From Sansalvadorimonas sp965221135 (lineage in GTDB: Bacteria; Pseudomonadota; Gammaproteobacteria; Pseudomonadales; Endozoicomonadaceae): a stretch of DNA of 64,000 bases. Each line of letters opens with the position of its first letter. Positions within the stretch are counted from its first letter, which is position 1. The DNA is taken from assembly GCA_965221135.1 (NCBI GenBank), contig CBDCRZ010000106.1, positions 1,302,001 to 1,366,000 on the forward strand, read 5' to 3'. The notes below the pieces were generated by a model that was not told where the DNA came from, made no database searches, and saw only the letters and a list, made by a program, of their open reading frames with translations. Shown here piece after piece: positions 1 to 8,420 of this stretch. The translations under genes were made by a program, and so were the position numbers.

Positions 1-11
1 AGGAATGAGTT

Positions 12-389
12 ATGGCTTACAGTGAAAAAGTAATCGATCATTACGAAAATCCCCGTAACGTCGGCAAGATGGATGACAAAGATCCTGCCGTCGGTACCGG
101 AATGGTAGGTGCACCAGCCTGTGGCGACGTTATGCGTCTGCAGATCAAGGTGGACGAGCAGGGTGTTATCGAAGACGCCAAGTTCAAAACCTACGGCTGT
201 GGCTCTGCCATCGCTTCCAGCTCCCTCGCCACTGAGTGGATGAAGGGTCGCACCCTGGATGAAGCGGCTGAAATCCGCAACACCCATATTGCAGAAGAGC
301 TGGCTCTGCCACCGGTAAAGATTCATTGCTCTGTACTGGCAGAAGATGCTATCAAGGCAGCGATCGAAGACTACCGCAACAAGAAGTAA
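12..389 (+). CDS. iscU: Fe-S cluster assembly scaffold IscU
   Basis: Scaffold on which the IscS desulfurase and iron donors build [2Fe-2S] clusters before transfer to apoproteins with HscBA help; cytosolic. The 125-residue product is close to full length for the family (E. coli 128). The three cluster-ligand cysteines C37, C63 and C106, with D39 and H105, are all present, and the LPPVK motif recognised by the HscA chaperone is at residues 99-103. An AGGA ribosome binding site occupies the first bases of the window, and the gene starts too close to the edge to show its usual upstream partner iscS. It leads the iscU-iscA-hscB-hscA-fdx-iscX order seen here. Identification is by direct resemblance to E. 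coli IscU. Confidence 0.98.
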   Translation: MAYSEKVIDHYENPRNVGKMDDKDPAVGTGMVGAPACGDVMRLQIKVDEQGVIEDAKFKTYGCGSAIASSSLATEWMKGRTLDEAAEIRNTHIAEELALPPVKIHCSVLAEDAIKAAIEDYRNKK

Positions 390-487
390 TTTGAGAGGCG
401 GTGCTGCTGGTTTCTGAAATTGGCAGCACTGTGGGTTAAATTGACGGCATTTATAACTATCTGTCGTCTGTGTTATCAGGGTTTTTC

Positions 488-811
488 ATGGCAGTAACAA
501 TGACGGAAGCCGCGGCGGAACATATTCGTCGTCAGCTGGATGGAAGAGGCAAGGGATTGGGCATTCGTCTGGGAGTGAAGACCAGTGGCTGCTCAGGCAT
601 GGCCTATGTGCTGGAATTTGTGGACGCAGTGAATCCGGAAGATGAAGCCTTTGAGTTTTATGGCGAAACGGTCTTTATCGATCCCAAAAGCCTGGTTTAC
701 CTTGATGGCACCGAGCTGGACTTTGTGAAGGAAGGCCTGAACGAAGGTTTCCAGTTTAATAACCCGAATATCTCCAGTGAATGCGGTTGCGGCGAAAGCT
801 TTAATGTCTGA
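488..811 (+). CDS. iscA: Fe-S assembly A-type carrier IscA
   Basis: A-type carrier that accepts Fe-S clusters or iron from the scaffold and delivers them to client enzymes. The ATG at 488 was preferred over an in-frame start at 470 because it gives 107 residues beginning MAVTMTEAA, exactly the E. coli length. The three metal-binding cysteines are C35 in a TSGCSGMAY context and C99/C101 in the C-terminal ECGCGES motif. Its last codons overlap the hscB start, so the two are probably translationally coupled. Confidence 0.97.
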   Translation: MAVTMTEAAAEHIRRQLDGRGKGLGIRLGVKTSGCSGMAYVLEFVDAVNPEDEAFEFYGETVFIDPKSLVYLDGTELDFVKEGLNEGFQFNNPNISSECGCGESFNV

Positions 812-1361
812 TCTCAATGCAGTCATCGATCTGAAGGCCAGCTACTTTGAACTGTTTGGTGTGGCTGAGGGCTACTCCCTCGACCGTCAGGCGATTCAGG
901 GTCGTTATATCGACCTTCAGCGTATCGTACATCCGGACCGCTTTGCCGGTTTGGGTGAGCGTGGTCAGCGCCTCGCCGTGCAGTATGCGGCTTTTGTGAA
1001 TGAAGCCTACGACACGCTGCTTTCCCCTCTGAAACGTGCACTCTACCTCCTTGAGGTGGCCGGTCATCCTGTGGATGTCGAAAAAAACACAGTGATGGAT
1101 GTGAGCTTCCTGATGGAGCAGATGTCTCTGCGTGAAGAGCTGGGTGAAGTGCGTGAAAGCAGTGACCCGGAAGCGGCGATTGAAGTCGTACGGGAGCGTG
1201 CTGAAACGCTTATGGATGGCCTGCAGAAAAATTTTGTCGCCGCCTGGGAGCAGGGTGAACAGCACCTTGATCAGGCCGCTGAGTTTGCCCGCAAAATGCA
1301 CTTCGCTGAAAAGCTGATTCATGAAGCAGAAGAGTTGGAAGAGAGTCTTCTCGACGACTGA
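804..1361 (+). CDS. hscB: Co-chaperone HscB (J-domain, Fe-S assembly)
   Basis: DnaJ-like co-chaperone that brings IscU to HscA and stimulates its ATPase. The J-domain HPD motif is visible as HPDRFAG about 35 residues in, followed by the HscB C-terminal helical domain that contacts IscU. The ATG at 804 lies inside the end of iscA (stop at 809-811) and gives 185 residues, slightly longer than the 171 of E. coli; an upstream in-frame start at 777 would lie deep within iscA and is unlikely. hscA follows after about 84 bases. Confidence 0.95.
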   Translation: MSDLNAVIDLKASYFELFGVAEGYSLDRQAIQGRYIDLQRIVHPDRFAGLGERGQRLAVQYAAFVNEAYDTLLSPLKRALYLLEVAGHPVDVEKNTVMDVSFLMEQMSLREELGEVRESSDPEAAIEVVRERAETLMDGLQKNFVAAWEQGEQHLDQAAEFARKMHFAEKLIHEAEELEESLLDD

Positions 1362-1445
1362 TTGATCTATGCTGATTCCGCCTTCGGCCCGAGCTTACCT
1401 TCAGGTCTGGCGGAATTGTTCGTTCATGGCTGTTTAGGACAAACC

Positions 1446-3329
1446 ATGTTACTCCAGATATCCGAGCCCGGGCAGAGCCCTGATCCCCATCAGCGCAAAC
1501 TGGCTGTCGGGATAGACCTTGGAACCACCAATTCCCTCGTAGCTGCTGTTCGCAGTGGCGCTGCCGAAACCCTGCCAGATGCGGCGGGTGAGCATATACT
1601 TCCCTCTGTCGTTCATTACGGCACAGAGTGCACCATGACCGGTACAGAAGCCCGGCGTCTGGCGCCAGAAGATCCTCATAACACCATTATTTCTGCCAAG
1701 CGCTTTATGGGGCGTGGCCTGGAAGACATTCAGGGGCTGGGTGGCGTACTGCCTTACAAGTTTATTCAGAAAGAGCAGGGCATGCCGTTTATCGATACCG
1801 TGCAGGGCGAGAAAAGCCCGGTGCAGGTGTCTGGTGAAATCCTGCGCACCCTGCGCCGCCGTGCAGAAGAAACTCTCGGTGGTGATCTTCTCGGTGCCGT
1901 TATTACTGTTCCTGCCTATTTTGATGATGCCCAGCGTCAGGCTACTAAAGATGCAGCCCGTCTGGCTGGTCTGGAAGTGTTGCGTCTGCTGAATGAGCCA
2001 ACGGCAGCCGCTGTCGCCTATGGCCTGGATCAGGGCGGTGAAGGTGTTATCGCTGTTTACGATCTGGGTGGCGGCACCTTTGATATTTCTATTCTGCGCC
2101 TGCATCGCGGCGTATTTGAAGTGCTGGCAACCGGTGGTGACACTGCGCTGGGTGGTGATGATTTTGACCATCTTCTGGCCAGCTGGATTGTTGAGCAGGC
2201 AGGTATTGAAATTGCCGCTCTTACGCCGGAAGAGTACCGCAAGCTGTTAGATGCAGCCTGTGAAACCAAGGTGGCCCTGTCGGCTGAAGATACGACTGAA
2301 GTCGTCTTCGGAGACTGGTCCGGCACGATAACCCGTGAGATTTTTGATAGTCTGATTGATCCGCTGATCGACCGTACTCTGAAGAGCGTTAAGAAGTCCC
2401 TGCGGGATGCCAAACTTAAGGCTTTTGATATTCAGGAAGTCGTGATGGTCGGTGGTTCCACCCGCGTTCCCCGTGTCCGTGAGCGTGTGGCTGAGCTTAT
2501 TGGCAGGCAGCCTCTGACGGGTATTGATCCTGATCGTGTGGTTGCCGTTGGTGCTGCATTACAGGCCGATGCACTGACAGGCAATAAATCCACCGACGAT
2601 ATGCTGCTGCTGGATGTGATTCCTCTGTCCCTTGGTCTGGAAACCATGGGCGGCCTGATGGAGAAGGTGATTCACCGGAATACCACCATCCCTGTGGCAC
2701 GCGCTCAGGAGTTTACCACCTTCAAGGATGGTCAGACGGCCATGGCGATTCATGTACTCCAGGGCGAGCGGGAAGTGATTGAAGCCAATCGTTCCCTTGC
2801 ACGCTTTGTGTTGAATGGCATTCCTCCGATGCCCGCGGGTATGGCTCGTATTAAGGTGACCTTCCAGGTGGATGCGGACGGCATGCTGAATGTCAGTGCG
2901 CGTGAAGAGTCCACTGGTGTTGCAGCAAGTATTGAGATCAAACCGTCTTATGGTCTGTCAGAAGTGCAGATTACTGATATGCTGCAGGCGTCTTATACTC
3001 ATGCGGCAGAAGACCGGGAAGCCCGTAAACTTCTCGAAGCCCGTGTAGAAGCTGAGCGTATTTTCGAAGCGCTGGAAGCGGCTCTGGCAAAAGATGGTGA
3101 TGTGCTGCTGGATGAAGACGAGCAGGTACAGTTGACCAATGAAGCCCGTCGTCTGGCGGAAGCGACCAAGAGCAGTGACCCGGATCATATTCTGCGAATT
3201 ACTGAAGAAGTGGCCAAAGCGTCGGATGTTTTTGCAAGCCGTCGTATGAATGCCGGAATTCGAGCTGCACTGTCGGGTCAGACTGTGGATAATCTCTCTG
3301 AGCACACAACAGACAAGCCTGAGGAGTAA
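1446..3329 (+). CDS. hscA: Hsp70-family chaperone HscA for Fe-S assembly
   Basis: Specialised Hsp70 ATPase that binds the LPPVK motif of IscU and drives cluster release together with HscB. The start at 1446 yields an N-terminus MLLQISEPGQSPDPHQRKLA, which lines up with E. coli HscA, and has an AGGA Shine-Dalgarno; the reading frame stays open back to 1362 but that extension has no counterpart in the family. The protein has 627 residues (E. coli 616). The nucleotide-binding domain begins with GIDLGTTNS and contains the YDLGGGTFD phosphate motif; the substrate-binding domain follows from about residue 390. Five bases separate it from fdx. Confidence 0.97.
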   Translation: MLLQISEPGQSPDPHQRKLAVGIDLGTTNSLVAAVRSGAAETLPDAAGEHILPSVVHYGTECTMTGTEARRLAPEDPHNTIISAKRFMGRGLEDIQGLGGVLPYKFIQKEQGMPFIDTVQGEKSPVQVSGEILRTLRRRAEETLGGDLLGAVITVPAYFDDAQRQATKDAARLAGLEVLRLLNEPTAAAVAYGLDQGGEGVIAVYDLGGGTFDISILRLHRGVFEVLATGGDTALGGDDFDHLLASWIVEQAGIEIAALTPEEYRKLLDAACETKVALSAEDTTEVVFGDWSGTITREIFDSLIDPLIDRTLKSVKKSLRDAKLKAFDIQEVVMVGGSTRVPRVRERVAELIGRQPLTGIDPDRVVAVGAALQADALTGNKSTDDMLLLDVIPLSLGLETMGGLMEKVIHRNTTIPVARAQEFTTFKDGQTAMAIHVLQGEREVIEANRSLARFVLNGIPPMPAGMARIKVTFQVDADGMLNVSAREESTGVAASIEIKPSYGLSEVQITDMLQASYTHAAEDREARKLLEARVEAERIFEALEAALAKDGDVLLDEDEQVQLTNEARRLAEATKSSDPDHILRITEEVAKASDVFASRRMNAGIRAALSGQTVDNLSEHTTDKPEE

Positions 3330-3334
3330 TACCA

Positions 3335-3682
3335 ATGAGTGAGAAGACCCGGGTTGTCTTTCTTCCCCATGATGAGATCTGTCCTGAAGGTGCCGTCGCA
3401 GAAGTTGAACCAGGTACCAGCATTCTGGATGCGGCTCTGGCGGAAGGTATTGAAATCGAACACGCCTGTGAAAAGGCCTGTGCCTGTACCACTTGTCATG
3501 TGGTTGTCCGTGAAGGCTTTGACTCTCTTACAGAGTCTGACGAGCTGGAAGATGACCTGCTGGACAAGGCCTGGGGGCTGGAGCCTGAATCCCGTCTGGG
3601 CTGTCAGGCTGTAGTGGCAGATAAAGAACTGGTTGTTGAAATTCCTCGCTATACCATTAACCAGGTGTCGGAGAAGCACTGA
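3335..3682 (+). CDS. fdx: [2Fe-2S] ferredoxin of the isc operon
   Basis: Electron carrier that supplies reducing equivalents for Fe-S cluster assembly. The 115-residue protein has the adrenodoxin-type ligand pattern C45-x5-C51-x2-C54 and a fourth cysteine, C90, in an RLGCQ context. It has a strong GAGGAG ribosome binding site at 3321 and is translationally coupled to iscX through a TGATG stop/start overlap. Confidence 0.97.
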   Translation: MSEKTRVVFLPHDEICPEGAVAEVEPGTSILDAALAEGIEIEHACEKACACTTCHVVVREGFDSLTESDELEDDLLDKAWGLEPESRLGCQAVVADKELVVEIPRYTINQVSEKH

Positions 3683-3876
3683 TGAGATGGACGGATATTC
3701 AGGATATTGCCATTGAGTTGACTGATGGAAAGCCAGATGTCGACCCTCGTTACGTCAACTTTGTTGACCTGCGCAAGTGGGTGATGGAGCTAGACGGGTT
3801 TGATGATGATCCGGCCCGTTGTGGTGAGAAAATCCTTGAAGCTATTCAGGCTGCCTGGATGGAAGAGACTGAATAA
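3682..3876 (+). CDS. iscX: Fe-S assembly protein IscX
   Basis: Small acidic IscX/YfhJ protein (64 residues), a regulator of IscS and a possible iron donor, normally the last gene of the isc operon. The sequence begins MRWTDIQDIAIEL and carries the family's DLRKWVMEL and GFDDDP segments. The ATG overlaps the fdx stop by one base, and a rho-independent terminator follows about 30 bases downstream. Confidence 0.95.
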   Translation: MRWTDIQDIAIELTDGKPDVDPRYVNFVDLRKWVMELDGFDDDPARCGEKILEAIQAAWMEETE

Positions 3877-3908
3877 CCGACTTCGTCTTATTTCCTTCCT
3901 GTTTATCG

Positions 3909-3937
3909 AAAATCCGGGCTTCTGCCCGGATTTTTTG
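3909..3937 (+). terminator. Rho-independent terminator of the isc operon
   Basis: GC-rich inverted repeat AATCCGGGC/GCCCGGATT with a short TTCT loop followed by a run of T residues, 30 bases after the iscX stop. It marks the boundary between the conserved isc operon and the accessory block that begins near 4100. Confidence 0.9.
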
Positions 3938-4101
3938 TTTATCCCTTTTGAGTGCCGAGCATTGGCTTTTCATTAATTCCCGGGAGATCAGGCATCGTAA
4001 AAAAAGTATTCCTTTAATTACTGGAGAGTTCGGTATAGGGAGGATTTTGTTGCCTATAATGCTCTGCTCATTCTCACAGACGTACCGTTAGGGAGTTTGC
4101 A

Positions 4102-5088
4102 ATGTTGCGCATTCAGTCTTGGTTCATAGTGTTCTGGATATGTCTGAGTGTCTTAAGTCTGTGCCAAACTTTATATGCCATTGAAACCAGGTTTGGTGAT
4201 ATACCCAATGATATCTCGCTTAAAGTGTCAGCCTGTAATGTTGGTCTTCAGTTTTCCAGTTTTGGCGTGAATGAACGAAAAACTCCAGAAGTGCCAGGAA
4301 TGCCTGGAACATCAGAAACCTCAGAATCATCAGGGACATCAGAGACATCAGAGGCATCAGAAGCTCCAGAATCAACTGTCTTCCAAAAACACCTCAGTCT
4401 TAATGAGGTAGGAAAACAGCGGTACGAGGATGCCGAAGAAGGTGGCACCTATTATCAGGAGGAATATACATATAATGAAGGTTCTTTGTCTTCGACTTGG
4501 TTTCCAGTAAGGTATGTGGAGACTGACGCTCGAACAGAAAGTTTGACCGCTCCAGAAACGTATCCTGCAATAAAGCATATAGAAACCCTGATCGATACGG
4601 TTTTCTCAAATTACTCTTCAGATATAAAAAGGGTGATTCTAACCGGTCTTCTTATTGCGTCGGCCGACTTTAATAACATACTTTTTGACTCCCTGCTTAT
4701 TCACAATGTTGGTGTGGCCGGAGAAAGTATGCTCAATTTTCGCATTCGTCCTAATAAATTAAGATACCGTGTCAGTGATTTGATATTGGTTCATATTAAT
4801 TTCCCGACTCATACATCTAACGCCTCTCTTGCTATCTCCGATAAGAACAAAAGGATGGAGTTTGAATGGGCATTGGCTCCGGTTGATCTGACTTCATTAC
4901 ATAAATTACCAGAAGGCCATGAGTGCAGGCTATGGCCGGAATTATCCGATTTGTATAAAGGGGGGCAGGTGGAAACTGTTATACCCAGAGAAGAACCTGT
5001 AAAAGCGCCTGCAGCGAAACCCTTTCAATCGGCACCACCTCATATCCCTCATGCCTTGGCTAGGGTGAAGGGGAGTTTTCCGGTGTGA
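4102..5088 (+). CDS. Hypothetical secreted protein with Ser/Glu/Thr repeats
   Basis: I do not recognise the family. The 328-residue product starts with a hydrophobic segment ending in a likely signal peptidase site (SLCQTLYA, about residue 26). Residues about 65-95 form a low-complexity stretch of short S-E-T/A repeats (TSETSESSGTSETSEASEA) encoded by 9-base imperfect DNA repeats. The rest has no recognised motif; the C-terminus is proline-rich. A TATAAT hexamer at 4055-4060 could be its -10 box, but no good -35 is visible. It lies between the isc terminator and a coiled-coil gene, in a block absent from the conserved gene order, so an accessory exported protein is the most that can be inferred. 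Confidence 0.6.
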   Translation: MLRIQSWFIVFWICLSVLSLCQTLYAIETRFGDIPNDISLKVSACNVGLQFSSFGVNERKTPEVPGMPGTSETSESSGTSETSEASEAPESTVFQKHLSLNEVGKQRYEDAEEGGTYYQEEYTYNEGSLSSTWFPVRYVETDARTESLTAPETYPAIKHIETLIDTVFSNYSSDIKRVILTGLLIASADFNNILFDSLLIHNVGVAGESMLNFRIRPNKLRYRVSDLILVHINFPTHTSNASLAISDKNKRMEFEWALAPVDLTSLHKLPEGHECRLWPELSDLYKGGQVETVIPREEPVKAPAAKPFQSAPPHIPHALARVKGSFPV

Positions 5089-5110
5089 TAAAAAACGGTG
5101 TGATAAAAAA
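5081..5110 (+). repeat. Exact 15-bp tandem duplication across a stop codon
   Basis: The unit CGGTGTGATAAAAAA occurs twice head to tail (5081-5095 and 5096-5110). The first copy carries the stop codon of the preceding secreted-protein gene. Probably a slippage product. Confidence 0.7.
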
Positions 5111-5162
5111 AGTGGGTGAGCGTCAGCGATTTTTCTGAAGTATTTCTTGAATACAGCTTCGA

Positions 5163-5369
5163 GTGACCTCTCTGGTGAAAGGTGTCAGGCACGGGAGGCT
5201 GATCAGGAGTTTGTCAGTGATACTAACGGCCCTGTTAGTAAGCCTGACAACTCCTGTTAGTTATACGAACCTTACTGTTTTCCCTAACTCTATTGTTACA
5301 GAATCTGGGCTTTTAAAGCTTGGGCAGGGATTGATAGAGGATTTGGAGCAGGAGGATTACCATGAATAG
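5163..5369 (+). CDS. Small hypothetical protein with N-terminal hydrophobic segment
   Basis: A 68-codon frame starting with GTG at 5163 and overlapping the next gene by 8 bases. Residues about 14-33 are hydrophobic after a basic N-terminus (RHGRLIRSLSVILTALLVSL), like a signal anchor or signal peptide, and the C-terminal end is acidic. The Shine-Dalgarno is weak and no family is recognised. The overlap with the downstream ATG fits a translationally coupled small gene, but it may not be expressed. Confidence 0.35.
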   Translation: MTSLVKGVRHGRLIRSLSVILTALLVSLTTPVSYTNLTVFPNSIVTESGLLKLGQGLIEDLEQEDYHE

Positions 5370-6810
5370 CAACGAATTACGGTCAAAATCTGGAGCAGTT
5401 CAGCTGTTAAGTGAGACTAAAGTCGAGGATGAAAAGCCGGAAGCCAGCCAGGTTGGTTGGTGCGGTTATCTGGTTCACAAGGTTGCAACCCTTCCCCAAA
5501 ATGTGTGCTCTGCAATCTACTATGTGGCAAAAAACTGTATATGTGATCGTATCGCTATGTTGTGGCACACCTGCCCGGATGCGTCTGGGGCGCAGCAAGA
5601 ATTAGCCAGTGTTCAGCAGGAGCTGGTCGGTCTCAGGGAGAGGCACTCATCGCAGATTCGGAGTCTTAAAGACAGTCGCCAGGAGGCTGATCGCGAGAAT
5701 AAGGAGAAGCTTTGTGAACTTGAGGCGGAGCATCAGAATAAATTGCGGACGAATCAAACTGGATATCAATATCAATTGCAGGCGCAGTTTAATGCTGGTA
5801 GGCATGAGGTACGCCTCGCTCAACAGGCGAATCAAACCGAGCTGGAGGAACTGCAGGTTCAGCTCGCAACCCTTAAAGAGCAGCTGAATACAGCTTTGTC
5901 TGTGGGAACTGATCCAGCGGCCAGGAAAGCCCTGATCGATAAACTGCAAAGGGCCAGACAGGAGATTCGTACAAAATTTGCTGAGGTCTTTGAAAAAGGT
6001 CTGTTGAAAGATGCTTTAGAGCAAGTCTTTGGCAATGAAGGTAAGAATGTTAATTTGCCTGCGATAAAAAATCGTATGGAAGATCAGCTGAATCGTTTAC
6101 TGGATTACTGCTCTTACGTTCATTTCGAAAGGGTCGCTTTTCGGCAGGGTGATGGCTTTATATCTGAAACAGAAAGGGAACGTTTTATTCTTGATGGTTT
6201 GTCAGGAATGAGCCAATTACAGAATATTGTAAGGCAGGCGCTGGAATCAGCAGCGAAGACCCGAGATGAACTGACTGCCGAACAGGAGAAGTCTGACATT
6301 CTGGAAGAGACTGTCGCGCAGCAGGCTCAACAGCTGAGAACACAAGCCTCTGATTTTGCTGCCCAAAAAGCCCGAATGAAAGAACAAATGCAGACGATGC
6401 AGGCAGAGATGGACGCTTTACGTGAAGAGTGTTCTAGAACGGCCAGCCAGTATGAAGAAGTGGGTACCCGGCAGCAGCAGGAACTGTTAAAGGTCACCAG
6501 TGCGAATGCCTCTTTGCTCGAGGCGAATGTGGCGCTCAAGCAGCAGGTGCAGGACGTCACCAATGACAAGCTTGGGCTGAAGGTGGCGAATGAGGCTCTA
6601 GAGAAATGCAATGAGGAGTTTCAAACGGGAATCTCTGCGATATTTACAAAGTACGCGGGAAAGGCTTTCTCCACGCAGAACTTGATAGGCAAGATCAGAG
6701 CAATCATTAGCTTGCTGAACTCGAAAGATAAGCTGCAAATGCAGCACATGCAGCATATGCAGGACGACATAAAGAGGTTGGTTAAGGAGGCTAACATCGT
6801 AACGGTGTAA
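5362..6810 (+). CDS. Hypothetical coiled-coil protein
   Basis: Unknown 482-residue protein. The start at 5362 has a strong GCAGGAGGA ribosome binding site. After a polar N-terminus, residues about 34-72 are cysteine-containing and moderately hydrophobic (for example NVCSAIYYVAKNCICDRI). Long heptad-rich, Glu/Gln/Ala-rich coiled coils follow at about 75-190 and 290-410, separated by a globular-looking middle region. No catalytic motif is visible. Together with the secreted repeat protein upstream it forms an accessory insertion between the isc operon and gsk. Large coiled-coil proteins of this type are common among host-directed effectors, but nothing in the sequence shows secretion. Confidence 0.7.
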   Translation: MNSNELRSKSGAVQLLSETKVEDEKPEASQVGWCGYLVHKVATLPQNVCSAIYYVAKNCICDRIAMLWHTCPDASGAQQELASVQQELVGLRERHSSQIRSLKDSRQEADRENKEKLCELEAEHQNKLRTNQTGYQYQLQAQFNAGRHEVRLAQQANQTELEELQVQLATLKEQLNTALSVGTDPAARKALIDKLQRARQEIRTKFAEVFEKGLLKDALEQVFGNEGKNVNLPAIKNRMEDQLNRLLDYCSYVHFERVAFRQGDGFISETERERFILDGLSGMSQLQNIVRQALESAAKTRDELTAEQEKSDILEETVAQQAQQLRTQASDFAAQKARMKEQMQTMQAEMDALREECSRTASQYEEVGTRQQQELLKVTSANASLLEANVALKQQVQDVTNDKLGLKVANEALEKCNEEFQTGISAIFTKYAGKAFSTQNLIGKIRAIISLLNSKDKLQMQHMQHMQDDIKRLVKEANIVTV

Positions 6811-6826
6811 TGCACCCTGGATAGAC

Positions 6827-6872
6827 ACACCAAATGCTCCGGGTAGAGGAATCTGTCCAGAGCATTTGGTGT
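6827..6872 (+). terminator. Long hairpin, probable terminator of the coiled-coil gene
   Basis: Perfect 13-bp inverted repeat ACACCAAATGCTC / GAGCATTTGGTGT separated by 20 bases, starting 17 bases after the stop at 6810. Only a short T run follows, so it may be an mRNA-stabilising hairpin or a weak terminator. Confidence 0.6.
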
Positions 6873-7026
6873 TTGCCTGATTGTGCGGGCGGGGTGTGAT
6901 ACTGGCCTAATATTTTCTGTAGGCATAAAATGTAAAGCTTTCGTTTCCCACCATCTACTTAATGCTTAGGGTTGCTCTCAGGCCTGTTGAGGTTTGAATC
7001 GTAGCCCGTTGTCAGGCAGGTTCTCT

Positions 7027-8328
7027 ATGAAGTTTCCCGGTCAGCGGAAAATCAAACACTATTTTCCCGTTAATGCTGATAATCGTTTTGATCGCGAGAG
7101 TGTGACTTTCGGTCACGTGAATACCTATGTGACAGGTATTGACCAGAACATTGTTGATGTCACTGCCCAGGTAGGCGACTCGGTTCTAAGGGATTTTGGC
7201 TTGCAGAAAGGTGCTTCCCAGCTGTTGGCCGATAACGACGCTGCGAACAGACTTTATAAGTTCCTGCTGGACAATAAGCTGATCGAAGAGGAGTTTGCCG
7301 GCGGCACTATCGGCAACACGCTGCACAACTATTCAGTACTGGCTGATGACAGTTCCATTCAGTTTGGCGTGATGAGTGAAAATATTGTGATTGGCACTTC
7401 GGCCTATCGCTATCTCTGTAATACCAGCAGCAAAGTAGACCTGACCTTTCTGCAGCCAGTTGACGGTGCTATTGGCCGGGCTTTTGCCCTGATTACCCCT
7501 GATGGTGAGCGCACCTTTGGCATCAGTCCCGGCCTGATGAATGAGCTGAATGAAGATTATATTCCGGCAGAGGCTGTCTCTGGTGGCTCGGCTCTGGTGC
7601 TTTGCGCTTATACATTAGCCAATGCAGATCTTCCAATTTATCGAGCCACCATGAAGGCCGCCAGGTTAGCCAAAGAAAATAATGTACCGGTGGTATTAAC
7701 CATGGGTTCCCACCTGCTGATCGGTGCTCGACGCAAGAAGTTTCGTGCATTCATTGAAGAGTATGTGACTGTCGTGGCGATGAATGAGGATGAAGCGGCT
7801 GCTTTAACAGGGTTTGATGACCCACTGCTGGCCAGTCAGGATATTCTCGATTTTACTGATATGGTGCTGCTAACGGCTGGGCCAGAAGGGCTGTACCTGA
7901 GTGGTTATGGCGATAAAGACGTGTTGCGCCAGACAACGAATCCCATCCTCTCTGGTGCCGTGAGTGACTTTAACCGCCATGAGTTCAGTCGCCCGATGAT
8001 GAAAAGACATTGTCAGGAACCGGTAAAAGTTTATGCGCATATTGACCCTTATATGGGTGGCCCGGAGCTCATCAGTAATACCAATGGGGCTGGTGATGGT
8101 GCGCTGGCTGCACTGATTCATGATGTGGCCGCTAATGATTTTCATGCAAGGGTGTTGCCGACGTCCGGTAAGCATGCCCGTACCTATTTGACTTATTCCT
8201 CCTTTGCTCAGGTGTGTAAGTATTCCAACCGGGTAAGTTATCAGGTACTCGCTCAAAACTCTCCACGACTGTCCCGTGGTTTGCCGGAGCGCGAAGACAG
8301 TCTCGAAGAGGCGTACTGGAGTCGCTGA
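7027..8328 (+). CDS. gsk: Inosine-guanosine kinase
   Basis: PfkB-family sugar kinase that phosphorylates inosine and guanosine in purine salvage. The product is 433 residues (E. coli Gsk 434) and matches it throughout: N-terminus MKFPGQRKIKHYFPVN, AGGTIGNTLHNYSVLADD, the PfkB signature NTNGAGDGALAAL with its catalytic aspartate, and the C-terminal SRGLPEREDSLEEAYW. The ATG at 7027 was chosen over an in-frame TTG at 6994 because it gives the conserved N-terminus. The purine phosphoribosyltransferase gpt is next, so the two form a small salvage locus. Confidence 0.95.
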   Translation: MKFPGQRKIKHYFPVNADNRFDRESVTFGHVNTYVTGIDQNIVDVTAQVGDSVLRDFGLQKGASQLLADNDAANRLYKFLLDNKLIEEEFAGGTIGNTLHNYSVLADDSSIQFGVMSENIVIGTSAYRYLCNTSSKVDLTFLQPVDGAIGRAFALITPDGERTFGISPGLMNELNEDYIPAEAVSGGSALVLCAYTLANADLPIYRATMKAARLAKENNVPVVLTMGSHLLIGARRKKFRAFIEEYVTVVAMNEDEAAALTGFDDPLLASQDILDFTDMVLLTAGPEGLYLSGYGDKDVLRQTTNPILSGAVSDFNRHEFSRPMMKRHCQEPVKVYAHIDPYMGGPELISNTNGAGDGALAALIHDVAANDFHARVLPTSGKHARTYLTYSSFAQVCKYSNRVSYQVLAQNSPRLSRGLPEREDSLEEAYWSR

Positions 8329-8365
8329 TTTTCGACGCTGCTGACGGAAAGTCCGCATAGAGTGC

Positions 8366-8403
8366 AGTGGGCGTAGTTTTTAGAATGCGCCCACTAAAAA
8401 CTA
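8366..8403 (+). promoter_or_regulatory. Overlapping alternative hairpins in the gpt leader
   Basis: Two inverted repeats share bases. AGTGGGCG (8366-8373) pairs with CGCCCACT (8388-8395), and TAGTTTTTAG (8374-8383) pairs with CTAAAAACTA (8394-8403). They cannot form fully at the same time. The second ends 5 bases before the Shine-Dalgarno (AGGA near 8410) of gpt. This may be a leader switch, an operator palindrome, or a terminator-like structure for gsk. Confidence 0.45.
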
Positions 8404-8420
8404 TGTATCAGGACTTCACC

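Noticed and set aside
1362..1445. N-terminal extension of HscA to 1362
   Set aside because: Family members begin at the LLQISEPG segment; the ATG at 1446 has a Shine-Dalgarno site and matches.
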